Notes under the pieces: generated by a model
The model's database searches: none
What the model was told of the DNA's origin: nothing
The model's input: the letters and a program-made list of their open reading frames with translations, nothing else
Origin: Mucilaginibacter_A sp964251965
Lineage (GTDB): Bacteria > Bacteroidota > Bacteroidia > Sphingobacteriales > Sphingobacteriaceae
Reading direction: 5' to 3'
NCBI GenBank assembly: GCA_964251965.1
Contig: CAXULQ010000012.1
Span: 21,632-85,631, forward strand
DNA: 64,000 nt
Shown here: in pieces, positions 25,932 to 34,744 of the stretch
Position numbering within the stretch: position 1 is the first letter of the stretch
Layout of the letters: each line of letters opens with the position of its first letter
Made by a program: the position numbers and the translations under genes

Positions 25932-26888
25932 TTAGTTTTTATCAGGAACAAGTTGTTTGGATAGATGCGAAATCATATCGGATGTGATTTGAGATAAGTC
26001 GAACTTTGGTTTCCAGTTCCAATCTTTTTGTGCCGAAGTATCATCGATAGATTCAGGCCAGGAATCAGCAATCGCCTGACGGAAATCCGGAACGAAATCA
26101 CATCGGAACTCAGGAAAAAAAGCTTTTATCTTTTGAAACAATTCGGCAGAAGTGAAGCTAATCCCAGCCAAATTATAGGAAGTTCTGATGCTGATTTGCT
26201 CTGCCGGTGCTTCCATCAGTTCTATCGTAGCCCGCAAAGCATCTTCCATATAAATCATTGGCAAACGGGTGTTGGCTTGTAAGTAACAAGTATAGTTCTC
26301 GCCGGCAATTGCCTTGTGATACATCTCCACCGCATAATCTGTAGTACCGCCGCCAGGCATAGATTGATAGCCGATGACACCGGGATAGCGCAAGGAACGT
26401 ACATCAACCTGATAGCGGGCATGATAATATTGGCACCAGTTTTCGGTTGCAACTTTGCTGATACCATAAACGGTAGTTGGATCTAAATAAGTTTGTTGCG
26501 GCGTAGATTGATGAGGCGCACTTTCACCAAAAACAGCAATAGAACTTGGGACAAATACTTTTTTTAAACTGCAAATTCTTGCTGCTTCCAATACGTTAAG
26601 CAGCGTTTGCATGTTGAGGCTCCAGGCTTGTAAAGGGTTGGCTTCGCCTTTTGCCGATAAAACAGCGGCGAGATGGTAAATTTGTGTGATGTGATGTTTT
26701 TTGATTAAATCCTGTAAGTCGTTGGGTTTCGTAGCGTCCAATCTTTCAAAAACAGATGTTGCTTGCGGTGCAGAATGTAAATCAGAAGCAACAACCTGAC
26801 CTGCTCCGTAAATCTCCTGTAATTTGGGTAGCAGCGCAGTACCAATTTGACCGTTAGCGCCAATGATCAATATTTTATCTTTATTCAT
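25932..26888 (-). CDS. L-threonine 3-dehydrogenase, SDR type
   Basis: NAD-dependent extended short-chain dehydrogenase of 318 residues; start at 26888 (MNKDKILIIGANGQIG) places the Rossmann GANGQIG motif at residues 9-15. Catalytic Ser/Tyr/Lys are in VPSSIAVFG and TVYGISKVATE (Tyr-x3-Lys). DDTSAQKDWNWKP near the end is typical of the epimerase-like threonine dehydrogenases known from Flavobacterium. With kbl downstream it forms the threonine-to-glycine pathway. An alternative UDP-sugar epimerase role is less likely because of kbl. Confidence 0.88.
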   Translation of the reverse strand: MNKDKILIIGANGQIGTALLPKLQEIYGAGQVVASDLHSAPQATSVFERLDATKPNDLQDLIKKHHITQIYHLAAVLSAKGEANPLQAWSLNMQTLLNVLEAARICSLKKVFVPSSIAVFGESAPHQSTPQQTYLDPTTVYGISKVATENWCQYYHARYQVDVRSLRYPGVIGYQSMPGGGTTDYAVEMYHKAIAGENYTCYLQANTRLPMIYMEDALRATIELMEAPAEQISIRTSYNLAGISFTSAELFQKIKAFFPEFRCDFVPDFRQAIADSWPESIDDTSAQKDWNWKPKFDLSQITSDMISHLSKQLVPDKN

Positions 26889-26972
26889 AAATATCAGAAG
26901 GAAAAACTTCGGCGAAGATAGAAACAAGCAACCGGATTACGTTTGTTGATTGATTTTCTGCCGTTGCTTAAA

Positions 26973-26986
26973 ATGCTTCTTTTACG
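26973..26986 (+). repeat. ATRC element variant
   Basis: ATGCTTCTTTTACG then GTATAAAAATAG, about 85 bp upstream of the threonine dehydrogenase start. Confidence 0.65.
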
Positions 26987-27095
26987 GTATAAAAATAGGA
27001 GAGTTGTTTTTGGGGCAATGATAATCGTTGCCAGTTGGCGTTAGAAATTAAACCCTGAATAACCCTGTTACAAATTAAACAAAATGATACTAAAT

Positions 27096-28568
27096 CTATT
27101 TTTTCCAACCATTTTTAAACTGCCAATGTACGCCAACCAAACCGCCAACATTTTTAGTGAAATCGCCAGCATCTAACGCAAACCCTGCCGAAATTTTAAA
27201 ACTTTTAGAAAAGCTGTAATACAATTCCTGCAAAGTATAGAATTGGCCTAAATTAGGTCCGCTATACGCATACATACCATTGGTATAAGTAACCAGGGTT
27301 TTACCAGCTAACTTATTACTAAACTGAAGCGATAAACCGATATGTCCGCCAATGATTTCATTGTAAACAATATTTGAATTGCCTGGGATATTGTTACTGC
27401 TCCAGTCAAAAGGTTTAATACCTCTTTGCTGAAAGTAAGGATAATCCTGCGCCCTATACCTATTGATAAACAATGGTGTACCAACTATTTGGTTATCGTA
27501 TTCCCAGCCTGTTCGATAATAGCCGTTATTATAATAGGCTTGGCGGTTATCGGCAGGGGCGTAATCCTCGGCCTGCTTTGTGTAAATAAATTCAAGCAAT
27601 AATTTTTTTAGTACCGATTTCTCACTTTTCGGCACAATGCTGATTCCAGAAAGATTATCAACATTTCTGATATCTACGCCCCAGGTTCCGTCAAAAGGCG
27701 TTTGGTGATAGAAATGGAAAAACTGTTTTTCCGTTTCTAAATCAAACCCAAATTCCAGTACGCCGCGCTGGTCTCCGGCATGGTAAGCCGCATATTTTGC
27801 CGTATTTGGGTCGAAACCAGAACCATCATCGGCGTTGGTTGTGGAAAAGAACACGTTCAAAAACCCTTTAAAAGACCGGTCTAACTGGATGCCATCTCTT
27901 TTACCGCCCCACTCTACATAATGCTGCAAACCGGCAAAAAATTTAAACTTTCTTTTTCCGGCGCGCAGGTACAAGGTTTTTTCGTGATAATAGGAATCCA
28001 AGTAGCGGTCCCTGCCAAACCAGCCGTGGCTCAACTGCCCTTTTATTTGTAACCAGCCGTTGGTAAAAGGAACATTTACATAATCGGTCAGTGCAATACT
28101 TATTTTGGGGATAGGCAACGCATTACCGCTAACGCCTAATGAGCCGCTGGACAATTCTTTATCAGATTCTCCCGGAATATCCTTGAAACGGCCGTACCGG
28201 ATTTCCAAATGTTTATAACCGGCTTTTACATAACCTTCCTGAAAAATAATATCTTGAAAGTGATTGTTATTGATAACGTTAGCACCATATTTTACATAAA
28301 ACATCGGCTGTTCAATACCAGTTGGATTGGACTTGCTGATATACTTTTTACCAAAAACATGCGTGTTGCTAAAACCAGCGTAAGTGGAAGCATCGTATTG
28401 CTGATCGGTAATTGCGCCCCAACAGTTAGAAATCAGCCATAAAGGCTGATAACCTTCTTTTGCAACTGTGCCGATGGAACCTACATTTACCTGTAAAGAA
28501 TCCAGATACTGGCAAAAGCTACTATGCGCTATTAAAAAAAAGATACAAGAAAGTACAAGTCTTTTCAT
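27096..28568 (-). CDS. Capsule assembly Wzi-family outer membrane protein
   Basis: Outer membrane beta-barrel protein of 490 residues. The ATG at 28568 gives a signal peptide (MKRLVLSCIFFLIAHSSFC). The body is made of alternating amphipathic beta strands, with family segments YVKAGYKHLEIRYGRFKD (about 125-143) and GWLQIKGQLSHGWFG (about 185-200), and ends with the hydrophobic strand GVHWQFKNGWKK. Wzi proteins help anchor or export surface polysaccharide; no capsule gene cluster is nearby, so the role here is open. Confidence 0.82.
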   Translation of the reverse strand: MKRLVLSCIFFLIAHSSFCQYLDSLQVNVGSIGTVAKEGYQPLWLISNCWGAITDQQYDASTYAGFSNTHVFGKKYISKSNPTGIEQPMFYVKYGANVINNNHFQDIIFQEGYVKAGYKHLEIRYGRFKDIPGESDKELSSGSLGVSGNALPIPKISIALTDYVNVPFTNGWLQIKGQLSHGWFGRDRYLDSYYHEKTLYLRAGKRKFKFFAGLQHYVEWGGKRDGIQLDRSFKGFLNVFFSTTNADDGSGFDPNTAKYAAYHAGDQRGVLEFGFDLETEKQFFHFYHQTPFDGTWGVDIRNVDNLSGISIVPKSEKSVLKKLLLEFIYTKQAEDYAPADNRQAYYNNGYYRTGWEYDNQIVGTPLFINRYRAQDYPYFQQRGIKPFDWSSNNIPGNSNIVYNEIIGGHIGLSLQFSNKLAGKTLVTYTNGMYAYSGPNLGQFYTLQELYYSFSKSFKISAGFALDAGDFTKNVGGLVGVHWQFKNGWKK

Positions 28569-28648
28569 ACCGGTCAAGATACTTCTTTTCTTTAAAAAAG
28601 TCAATTTGGTTGTAACTTTATTGTTGAAGTTAATTGGGTTTAATGGTG

Positions 28649-28662
28649 ATGCTTCTTTTATT
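28649..28662 (+). repeat. ATRC element variant
   Basis: ATGCTTCTTTTATT then AGGTAAAAGTTAG, 81 bp upstream of the Wzi-like gene. Confidence 0.65.
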
Positions 28663-28831
28663 AGGTAAAAGTTAGGGTTGGGAGATTTTTAAAGATGGAT
28701 TTTAAAAACTTGACTTGATACAAGCCATTGTGTATTGGTAACACAGGAAAGAGTTGTAATTAGTCTTTAATCCAGTCTATCAAAAAGCTTTAGTTTGTAA
28801 GTTAGTATTAATATTTCCAATCTAATCACCA

Positions 28832-29176
28832 TTACCTAAAATTCTCAACAATCCTTTCCCGGTCTTCATTTTCCTTATCGTTCTTATGATAAAGTTCAAT
28901 AAAAGTTATTCTTTCTTCCTGCTGAAAGTAAGCGTAAACCAGTATTAAACCAGAAATTACGCCGCGGCCTTTTAAAGCTTTACAGGCTATCTTTTTTACT
29001 TTGATGATGCAAGTTTGTAAACCTAAGTTGTCAATTCGAAAACTGAAAGGCGGCCTTTCATCCGGGTAAAGTTCCAATACTGTTTTTACCACCTTTAAAT
29101 CATCAGGCAAAGTCCTATATTTTTTTAGAAGTGTTTTTAAGTCTTTTTGAAATTCTGCCAGTTCGTCAAAAGTCAT
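28832..29176 (-). CDS. Putative toxin of a Panacea-type toxin-antitoxin pair (RelE-like)
   Basis: Protein of 114 residues, ending in a basic/acidic tail (YHKNDKENEDRERIVENF). The central strand pattern CIIKVKKIACKALKGRG...LILVYAYFQQEERITFIELYHK resembles the RelE/ParE fold, including the late aromatic strand and HK. Its ATG overlaps the stop of the Panacea antitoxin gene by 4 bases, so the two are translated together. Toxicity is inferred from size, fold pattern and partner; catalytic residues are not certain. Confidence 0.7.
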   Translation of the reverse strand: MTFDELAEFQKDLKTLLKKYRTLPDDLKVVKTVLELYPDERPPFSFRIDNLGLQTCIIKVKKIACKALKGRGVISGLILVYAYFQQEERITFIELYHKNDKENEDRERIVENFR

Positions 29177-29976
29177 TGGTCTTCAAAATCCTCTCCATAA
29201 TTCCTGACTGAAAAAGGTTTATCTCTATAAAAAACCAATTCGTAATCTATATTTTCCCCTTCTTTCGAGGCTAACCAGGGCAAATCTTTATGCGAATAAG
29301 CGCTAATGGCAGCGGCAGACCAATCGCTCATTTGCTCAATTACCCGGTCGATCACTTCTTTTTCACTGGCTTTCAGTTCTGTTAAATCTGCTTTTTCAAG
29401 CGGCAAATATCTTGTTTGCGGATAACCGTGGTAATTGGTTTTGACCTTTTGCAACTGCTGCTGACCAATCATCTGATTAATAATTTGATCAAAATTTTGT
29501 GGAACAGGGCCGTAAGGCAACTTGCGATAAGTTGCGCCTGTTAATTGCTCTTCATACAATTCGTAATAATTAAAATCTGAAAAGTAAAGTAACTTGTAAA
29601 GCACTGTTTCGCCAACATTTGGCTTGCCAGCGCAGTGTTCTAAAATATACAGGATTACATTTTTAAACTTGTTTACTTGTAAGGCAGGAACAGCAATCCG
29701 TTCTGTAGCTGTTTTGGGTTTTGTTTCTGTTTGGATAGGATTTTCTGGTTTAGCTGTAAATTCTTTAGACATAAAATCATCTAAAGAAAAGTTTAAAATC
29801 ATTGCTAATTGTTGCAGTTCAAGTACATCAACGCTTCGGTTTCCTAATTCTATTTGTGCCAAAGACGGCCTTGATATTTTAACACTTTTTGCCAAATCTT
29901 CCTGCGACAAACCTTTTGTTTTACGGATTGCTGTGAGCCGTTGTCCGATTTGTTTTCGTGATAGTTTTGTGCTCAT
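29173..29976 (-). CDS. PanA-like antitoxin: XRE HTH plus Panacea (DUF4065) domain
   Basis: Two-domain protein of 267 residues. Residues about 5-62 are an XRE HTH (IGQRLTAIRKTKGLSQEDLAKSVKISRPSLAQIELGNR). Residues about 100-260 are the DUF4065/Panacea domain: LYKLLYFSDFNYYELYEEQLTGATYRKLPYGPVP is diagnostic. Panacea proteins are antitoxins able to pair with many different toxin folds; the downstream overlapping small gene fits as its toxin. The HTH probably autoregulates the operon. Confidence 0.85.
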   Translation of the reverse strand: MSTKLSRKQIGQRLTAIRKTKGLSQEDLAKSVKISRPSLAQIELGNRSVDVLELQQLAMILNFSLDDFMSKEFTAKPENPIQTETKPKTATERIAVPALQVNKFKNVILYILEHCAGKPNVGETVLYKLLYFSDFNYYELYEEQLTGATYRKLPYGPVPQNFDQIINQMIGQQQLQKVKTNYHGYPQTRYLPLEKADLTELKASEKEVIDRVIEQMSDWSAAAISAYSHKDLPWLASKEGENIDYELVFYRDKPFSVRNYGEDFEDQ

Positions 29977-30068
29977 TTCTGTTTATACAACTGATTAAAA
30001 CAAAAATATTAATTGTTTTAATATCAAACAAATAGTTGTTCTAAAAATAAACTATTGCCTCTAACAGT

Positions 30069-31295
30069 TCAACTTTCATTCTTCACCAAAACCCGCTTCA
30101 TACTCCGATAAGCCAACCAAGTACTTAGTAAAACCAAAACCGCGCCCAAAAAAAATGGTGCGCCGGGAAACAGGAATGGTGTTTTGGTGCTGGTAAAAAA
30201 AGCAAACAAACTCGTCATCATTACGGGTGCAAAAATGGTAGTCGCACTCATTAAGCTGGTTAGCGCGCCCTGCAATTCGCCTTGTTCGTTAGCTGGCACA
30301 AAACCCGCCATGATGCTTTGCATAGCTGGCCCAGCAATTCCGCCCAATGAATACGGAATGATGAAAGCGAACATCTGCCAGCTATTGGCTGCAAAAGCAA
30401 ACAGGAACAAGCCTAAGCTGTACATTATAAACCCAACGTAAAGGCTTTTTTCTGTCCCCAGTTTTGGGATTGTCCAGCGGATCACAATGGTTTGCACCAG
30501 CGCCGTCATCAACCCGACAAAACCCAGCGAATAACCTACCATCGCTTCGTTCCATTTCAGTTTTTCCATACCATAATAACTCCAGGTGCTTTGCATACCG
30601 TTGCTGGCGGTGTAAAGCAGGATCAGCGAAATCACCAAACCGCTGATAGCCGGATATTTTCGGAGTTGCAGCAAGGCACCAACAGGATTGGCCCTTTTCA
30701 GCATAAATGGCCGTCGGTTTTCTTTGGAAAGGGATTCGGGCAAAACAAAAAAACCGTACAAAGCATTAAGCAAACTTAAACCGGCAGCAGCCATAAACGG
30801 AACGCGCGCACCGTATTGGCCAAGCAAACCGCCCAAAACCGGGCCGATGATAAAACCGATGCCAAAAGCAGCACCAATCATCCCGAAGTTTTGTGCCCGG
30901 TTTTCCGGCGTGCTGATATCTGCAATATAAGCCGAAGCGGTTGTAAAACTGGCACCAGTGATCCCTGCAATACTCCGACCAACAAACAGCCAGCCAACAC
31001 TTGGCGCAAAAGCGAGGAAAATATAATCCAAACCAAAGCCTAAAAGTGAGAACAGCAAAACCGGCCTTCTGCCAAAACGATCACTTAAATTGCCCAAAAC
31101 CGGTGCAAACAAAAACTGCATAATGGCATAAGCAAACGTAAGCCAGCCGCCAATTACCGAAGCCTGACTTAAATTTCCATGGATCAGTTCCGTAATCAAT
31201 TTAGGCAAAACCGGGATGATGATCCCGAAACCGGTTACATCAATCAGCAGCGTTACAAATATAAAACCGAGTGCAGCTTTGCGCGGAGAAGCCAT
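30069..31295 (-). CDS. TetA-like MFS drug efflux transporter
   Basis: Twelve-helix major facilitator protein of 408 residues. GNLSDRFGRRPVLLF (about 63-77) is the MFS motif A loop, and AGITGASFTTASAYIADIS (about 113-132) with GFGIGFIIGPVLGGLLG matches the TCR/Tet drug:proton antiporter group (DHA1). Such proteins export tetracyclines or other drugs; chromosomal Bacteroidota members are often of unknown substrate. Monocistronic; ATRC element 43 bp upstream of the start. Confidence 0.88.
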   Translation of the reverse strand: MASPRKAALGFIFVTLLIDVTGFGIIIPVLPKLITELIHGNLSQASVIGGWLTFAYAIMQFLFAPVLGNLSDRFGRRPVLLFSLLGFGLDYIFLAFAPSVGWLFVGRSIAGITGASFTTASAYIADISTPENRAQNFGMIGAAFGIGFIIGPVLGGLLGQYGARVPFMAAAGLSLLNALYGFFVLPESLSKENRRPFMLKRANPVGALLQLRKYPAISGLVISLILLYTASNGMQSTWSYYGMEKLKWNEAMVGYSLGFVGLMTALVQTIVIRWTIPKLGTEKSLYVGFIMYSLGLFLFAFAANSWQMFAFIIPYSLGGIAGPAMQSIMAGFVPANEQGELQGALTSLMSATTIFAPVMMTSLFAFFTSTKTPFLFPGAPFFLGAVLVLLSTWLAYRSMKRVLVKNES

Positions 31296-31337
31296 AATAG
31301 TGAGGATTAAGGTTGAAGCAAATTATAAAATTTAGGT

Positions 31338-31351
31338 GATAAAAGAAGCAT
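31338..31351 (-). repeat. ATRC element, exact
   Basis: GATAAAAGAAGCAT on the plus strand with AAAATTTAGGT before it, upstream of the TetA-like gene. Confidence 0.75.
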
Positions 31352-31429
31352 TTGATTTTTGTGTTGTTATCAAGCGTTTTGTTTTGATCTAAGCTAATAT
31401 TCCGTTTGTTCGAATTTTGATATCAACAA

Positions 31430-31459
31430 AAAAAGGATACAGTTTCCTGTACCCTTTTT
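31430..31459 (-). terminator. Rho-independent terminator of the manganese catalase gene
   Basis: AAAAAGGATACAG (31430-31442), loop TTTC, CTGTACCCTTTTT (31447-31459): a 13-bp stem with one mismatch, starting 22 bp after the catalase stop and followed on the minus strand by a T-rich run. Confidence 0.8.
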
Positions 31460-31480
31460 AATATTAAAAATGTTGTTAAC

Positions 31481-32383
31481 TTAAATTTTGATGCCCATCT
31501 TTTTGGCAATATCCCCAAACATATCCGGGTCAATACCATCAGCTCCGGGAGCACTTAACTGTGGTTCTTCGTCTAAATCTGGCGGCGTAAACCCTTCCGG
31601 TGCACCAAAAACCACTTCTAATTCTTTGCCATCTTCCGGGTGCGGCCCGTTAAAAACTAATCCTGCTTGTTGAAAATCTTTTTCACTGTAAGTATAAAGT
31701 TTCAGGTGCGAATTTTGGGATTCCCACTTGCGTGTTTCCGGGAACGCTTTGTTACTTAACTCCGGCGTTGGCACCAATTTAATTACTGCTACACCAGTTA
31801 ATTGCTCTAAAGCACGGGCATAAGCCACTACGTGCAAGCCACCCCTAACTAAAAGATAACTAATCATTTCTCTTGCACAAGGGTCGGTTACCATCGAGTA
31901 AGCCTTCATTTTATTAGCCCTTGCACCACATTCTAAAAAGAAATTGTGCAATAAATCTAATTTCAAATTTCCGCTGTTGAACACATTCTGGCCAGTCCAA
32001 AAATTACCCATAGAATCTACCGGCATTGCTGTTTGCGCCGTAGAAAAGAAATGATAAGTATTGCGTGCATCTACCACTTCTTTCAGCGGGCCTGGTTTTG
32101 GGTCGTGGCCGCGTTTGGTTGAGCCGGTAAGCAGCAAGTTAATGGCATAAGAAACAGCTTCGATATGGCTGTATTCTTCTCCTGCAATACTCGCAATTAC
32201 ATCATAATATGGGCGTAAACGTTTTCTTCCTCTAAAGTTGAAAGATTGGAAAGTGTAGTTCATTAAAGTTGACATTTCGCCAAACTTTCCACCAAGTAAC
32301 TCTTGGATAGCTGCCGCATCATTTGGTGACGGATTATTCGGGATCGGAAGTTCTACAGCGATCTTGTCTGCTCTTAAAATCAT
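31481..32383 (-). CDS. Manganese catalase
   Basis: Ferritin-like di-manganese catalase of 300 residues that breaks down hydrogen peroxide. GGKFGEMSTLMNYTFQSFNFRG (about 30-52) is the family's opening segment; metal ligands are expected in GEMST (Glu), EEYSHIEAVSYAI (Glu/His, about 70-82) and LVRGGLHVVAYARALE (His, about 178-192). The C-terminal 50 residues are acidic and Pro-rich. Single gene with its own terminator; ATRC element lies between its leader and proC. Confidence 0.9.
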   Translation of the reverse strand: MILRADKIAVELPIPNNPSPNDAAAIQELLGGKFGEMSTLMNYTFQSFNFRGRKRLRPYYDVIASIAGEEYSHIEAVSYAINLLLTGSTKRGHDPKPGPLKEVVDARNTYHFFSTAQTAMPVDSMGNFWTGQNVFNSGNLKLDLLHNFFLECGARANKMKAYSMVTDPCAREMISYLLVRGGLHVVAYARALEQLTGVAVIKLVPTPELSNKAFPETRKWESQNSHLKLYTYSEKDFQQAGLVFNGPHPEDGKELEVVFGAPEGFTPPDLDEEPQLSAPGADGIDPDMFGDIAKKMGIKI

Positions 32384-32509
32384 AACAAAAGGGTTTTATA
32401 TCAGTTAATAATACTGTTACAACCTGTCGTTATAATTAAAGTTTTAATAATTGAGTTTATATATTTAGAACGGATGAAGCGTATTTATTTAGATACACTA
32501 ATTTTAGGT

Positions 32510-32523
32510 GATAAAAGAAGCAT
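32510..32523 (-). repeat. ATRC element, exact, touching the proC stop
   Basis: GATAAAAGAAGCAT on the plus strand with ATTTTAGGT before it. Its last base is the first base of the proC stop codon complement, so element and gene end overlap. Confidence 0.75.
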
Positions 32524-33335
32524 CAGTCCTCCTTATACAATTCCCCAGCTTTGATGGCCGAAGTTTTAATGCCTTTGATCATCGCCGAACTAAAACCGTT
32601 GTGTTCCATTTCGTTCAAACCCGCTATGGTACAGCCTTTTGGCGAAGTTACTTTGTCGATTTCCTGTTCCGGGTGAGAAGCCAGTTGCAGCAATAAATCC
32701 GCCGCACCTTTTGCGGTTTGGGCAGCCATTTTCAAAGCGTCGTGCGCATGGAAACCAATTTCTGTCCCGCCTTGTGATGCAGCACGGATAGATCGTAAAA
32801 AGAAAGCAATGCCGCAGGCACATAAAGCTGTGGCCGAAGTCATCAATTCTTCGTTAATTTCGATACTTACGCCAACTGTATCAAACATGGAAGTAACCAA
32901 TTTTAAGTTTTCTGCGGAAGCATTGTCTGTGGCGAGGCACGTCATAGATTGACCGATTGCAATTGCCGTATTTGGCATCGCACGGACAACTTGTACATCG
33001 GCTTCCAATTGTTTGCGGATGGCAGCACAACTCACGCCGGAAATAACCGAAATAAACAATTGTTTTTCTACTTGGATACTTGCTTTTATCTCGTCCAGCA
33101 ACTTGTTTAATTGTTGCGGCAATACTGCAATAATTACAATGTCTGCTTCTTTTACCGCATTAAAATTGTTATTGGAAGTTTGAAATCCAAGTTCGGCTTG
33201 TGGTTGCAAAGCTGCCAAATTTCGGCGCGTTAAGGTGATGTTTGCAGGTTCGGAAATTTGTGCTTTTGCCAAACCTTTGGCCAAAGATAATCCAATATTA
33301 CCGCTGCCCAATATGGCTATTTTTTTGTCAATCAT
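32523..33335 (-). CDS. proC: Pyrroline-5-carboxylate reductase
   Basis: Last enzyme of proline synthesis: reduces 1-pyrroline-5-carboxylate with NAD(P)H. Start at 33335 (MIDKKIAILGSGNIGLSL) puts the Rossmann GSGNIG at residues 9-14; a longer frame upstream reads through short tandem repeats and is unlikely to be coding. VISGVSCAAIRKQL, VRAMPNTAIAIGQSMT (about 115-130) and the C-terminal TSPKGCTIAGLNEME (about 230-245) are the family signatures. 270 residues. Downstream of argB, linking arginine and proline metabolism. Confidence 0.93.
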   Translation of the reverse strand: MIDKKIAILGSGNIGLSLAKGLAKAQISEPANITLTRRNLAALQPQAELGFQTSNNNFNAVKEADIVIIAVLPQQLNKLLDEIKASIQVEKQLFISVISGVSCAAIRKQLEADVQVVRAMPNTAIAIGQSMTCLATDNASAENLKLVTSMFDTVGVSIEINEELMTSATALCACGIAFFLRSIRAASQGGTEIGFHAHDALKMAAQTAKGAADLLLQLASHPEQEIDKVTSPKGCTIAGLNEMEHNGFSSAMIKGIKTSAIKAGELYKED

Positions 33336-33372
33336 TTTTGAGTTGTAAGTTTTAGGTTTTGAGTTGTAAGTT
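33336..33372. repeat. 16-bp direct repeat
   Basis: TTTTGAGTTGTAAGTT at 33336-33351 and 33357-33372, with a further GTTGTAAGT following, in the 98-bp gap between argB and proC. Low-complexity repeat of the type often seen between genes in this group. Confidence 0.6.
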
Positions 33373-33433
33373 GTAAGTGATGAACTCAAGTTGGGTTGCA
33401 AGTTATGTATTAAGAACCGGCAACCTACAACTG

Positions 33434-34222
33434 TCAACTTTTCAAACTTGTTCCAAAAGTATTTCCCTTATCCAATAAATGCAGTTCATCGGCCTGGCCG
33501 ATAATTACTTCTTTTACACCACTTTTTATGGCGGCAAAAGCATTATCCAATTTTGGCAGCATGCCTTCGGAAACTATTTTTTCTAATTTTAAAGTTTCGT
33601 AACGTTCCGGGTCAATTTCTCTAATCAACGAATCTTCATCGTCAATATCCTGCAAAACGCCTTTTTTCTCAAAGCAATAAATCAAAGTCGTTTCATAAAT
33701 TTTAGCTAAAGCAACTGCAAGCGCAGAAGCAATGGTATCGGCGTTTGTGTTGAGCAATTGTCCTTCGCCATCGTGTGTCAAAGCACAAAAAACAGGTGTA
33801 AAAGAAGCATCTAATAATTTGCTGATGCTTTCTGCCTGGATAGAATGTTCGTCTAAATCTCCCGCAAAACCGTAATCAATTGTTTTTACCGGCCGTTTTT
33901 TGGCGCGGATAAAATTGCCATCGGCACCGGTTAAACCAATAGCATTATTGCCGTAACGCTGCAATTGTGCTACCATATTTTTGTTGATCAGCCCGGCGTA
34001 AACCATCGTTACTACGCGTAAGGTTTCAATGTCGGTAATCCTTCTTCCATCCACTAATTTGGCTTCAATCCCAAGCGAAGAAGAAATTTGCGTGGCCACT
34101 TTTCCGCCGCCGTGCACCAGGATTTTTAAACCTTTCAGCGCAGCAAAATCCTTTAAAAACTGGTGCAGGTTGGCGGAATTATCGATTACGTTGCCGCCAA
34201 TTTTAATTACATAGAGCTTCAT
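33434..34222 (-). CDS. argB: Acetylglutamate kinase
   Basis: Second step of arginine synthesis, phosphorylating N-acetylglutamate; 262 residues of the amino acid kinase fold. KIGGNVID (about 6-13), LVHGGGKVATQ (about 36-46), NADTIASALAVALA (about 160-172) and the late GMLPKLDNAFAAIKSG (about 222-237) are seen. Its ATG overlaps the end of an ATRC element (34221-34234), so the element provides the leader directly before the start. Bacteroidota arginine synthesis uses succinylated intermediates in some lineages, so the acyl group is not certain. Confidence 0.92.
   Translation of the reverse strand: MKLYVIKIGGNVIDNSANLHQFLKDFAALKGLKILVHGGGKVATQISSSLGIEAKLVDGRRITDIETLRVVTMVYAGLINKNMVAQLQRYGNNAIGLTGADGNFIRAKKRPVKTIDYGFAGDLDEHSIQAESISKLLDASFTPVFCALTHDGEGQLLNTNADTIASALAVALAKIYETTLIYCFEKKGVLQDIDDEDSLIREIDPERYETLKLEKIVSEGMLPKLDNAFAAIKSGVKEVIIGQADELHLLDKGNTFGTSLKS
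33797..33810 (-). repeat. ATRC-like element inside argB
   Basis: TGTAAAAGAAGCAT on the plus strand, two bases from consensus, within argB (DASFTPV). Confidence 0.35.
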
Positions 34223-34234
34223 GCTTCTTTTATC
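34221..34234 (+). repeat. ATRC element, exact, overlapping the argB start codon
   Basis: ATGCTTCTTTTATC then ACCTAAATTATT. In the gene direction the element ends GAAGCAT and its final AT are the first bases of the argB ATG. Confidence 0.75.
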
Positions 34235-34316
34235 ACCTAAATTATTTGCTGCCGAAATTAAACAATGATTTGCTGTTGAGGAGGCAGAATTATCAGGATT
34301 TGCGGAAATAGCATCA

Positions 34317-34330
34317 ATACTTCTTTTATC
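34317..34330 (+). repeat. ATRC element, exact
   Basis: ATACTTCTTTTATC then ACACTAAAACTG, between argB and tRNA-Ser. Confidence 0.75.
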
Positions 34331-34387
34331 ACACTAAAACTGTTAAAACCAATTTCAGATTTTATTAGCGTTGCAATTTGAAAATGA

Positions 34388-34395
34388 TAACTTTG
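34388..34395 (+). promoter_or_regulatory. Promoter -7 element of tRNA-Ser
   Basis: TAACTTTG fits the Bacteroidota -7 consensus TAnnTTTG and sits 15 bp ahead of the mature tRNA start. The expected -33 TTG at 17-19 bases spacing is not clear (a TTG lies 14 bases upstream). Confidence 0.45.
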
Positions 34396-34409
34396 CAATC
34401 CGAAAAACA

Positions 34410-34496
34410 GGAGAGGTGTCTGAGTGGTCGAAAGAGCAAGCCTGGAAAGTTTGTATACTCGCAAGGGTATCGTGGGTTCGAATCCCACCTTCTCCG
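34410..34496 (+). tRNA. tRNA-Ser (GGA anticodon)
   Basis: Class II tRNA with a long variable arm. Acceptor GGAGAGG pairs with CTTCTCC and the discriminator is G. The anticodon stem CAAGC/GTTTG encloses CTGGAAA, giving anticodon GGA, which reads UCC and UCU. The variable arm (TATACTCGCAAGGGTATC) and the T-arm GTGGGTTCGAATCCCAC are normal. The 3' CCA is not encoded. Confidence 0.95.
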
Positions 34497-34503
34497 CAAG
34501 TTT

Positions 34504-34539
34504 AACCCTTAAACGGCTGTAAAAAGTTATTTAAGGGTT
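34504..34539 (+). terminator. Terminator after tRNA-Ser
   Basis: AACCCTTAAA (34504-34513) and TTTAAGGGTT (34530-34539) form a 10-bp stem followed by TTTTATTTTAT. Confidence 0.75.
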
Positions 34540-34648
34540 TTTTATTTTATTGTTTGGCAATTTGTGCGGCAAACAAATGGGTTCAAATAATAGGCGATAA
34601 ATTACTTACACTAAAAGCTTATTAAATTTTCGGCTATAAAAATTTATA

Positions 34649-34662
34649 ATACTTCTTTTATC
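34649..34662 (+). repeat. ATRC element, exact
   Basis: ATACTTCTTTTATC then CCTGTAAAATTC. Confidence 0.75.
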
Positions 34663-34730
34663 CCTGTAAAATTCTGTTTTTGGATGTTGTTTCGATACAA
34701 GAAGTATAATGAACCACTAATTTTTTATGT

Positions 34731-34744
34731 GCTAAAAGAAGCAT
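34731..34744 (-). repeat. ATRC element variant
   Basis: GCTAAAAGAAGCAT on the plus strand preceded by TTTTTTATGT; inverted relative to 34649-34662, 68 bp apart. Confidence 0.65.

Noticed and set aside
34258..34488. Open frame overlapping tRNA-Ser
   Set aside because: It runs through the tRNA on the opposite strand and reads like a tRNA artefact.
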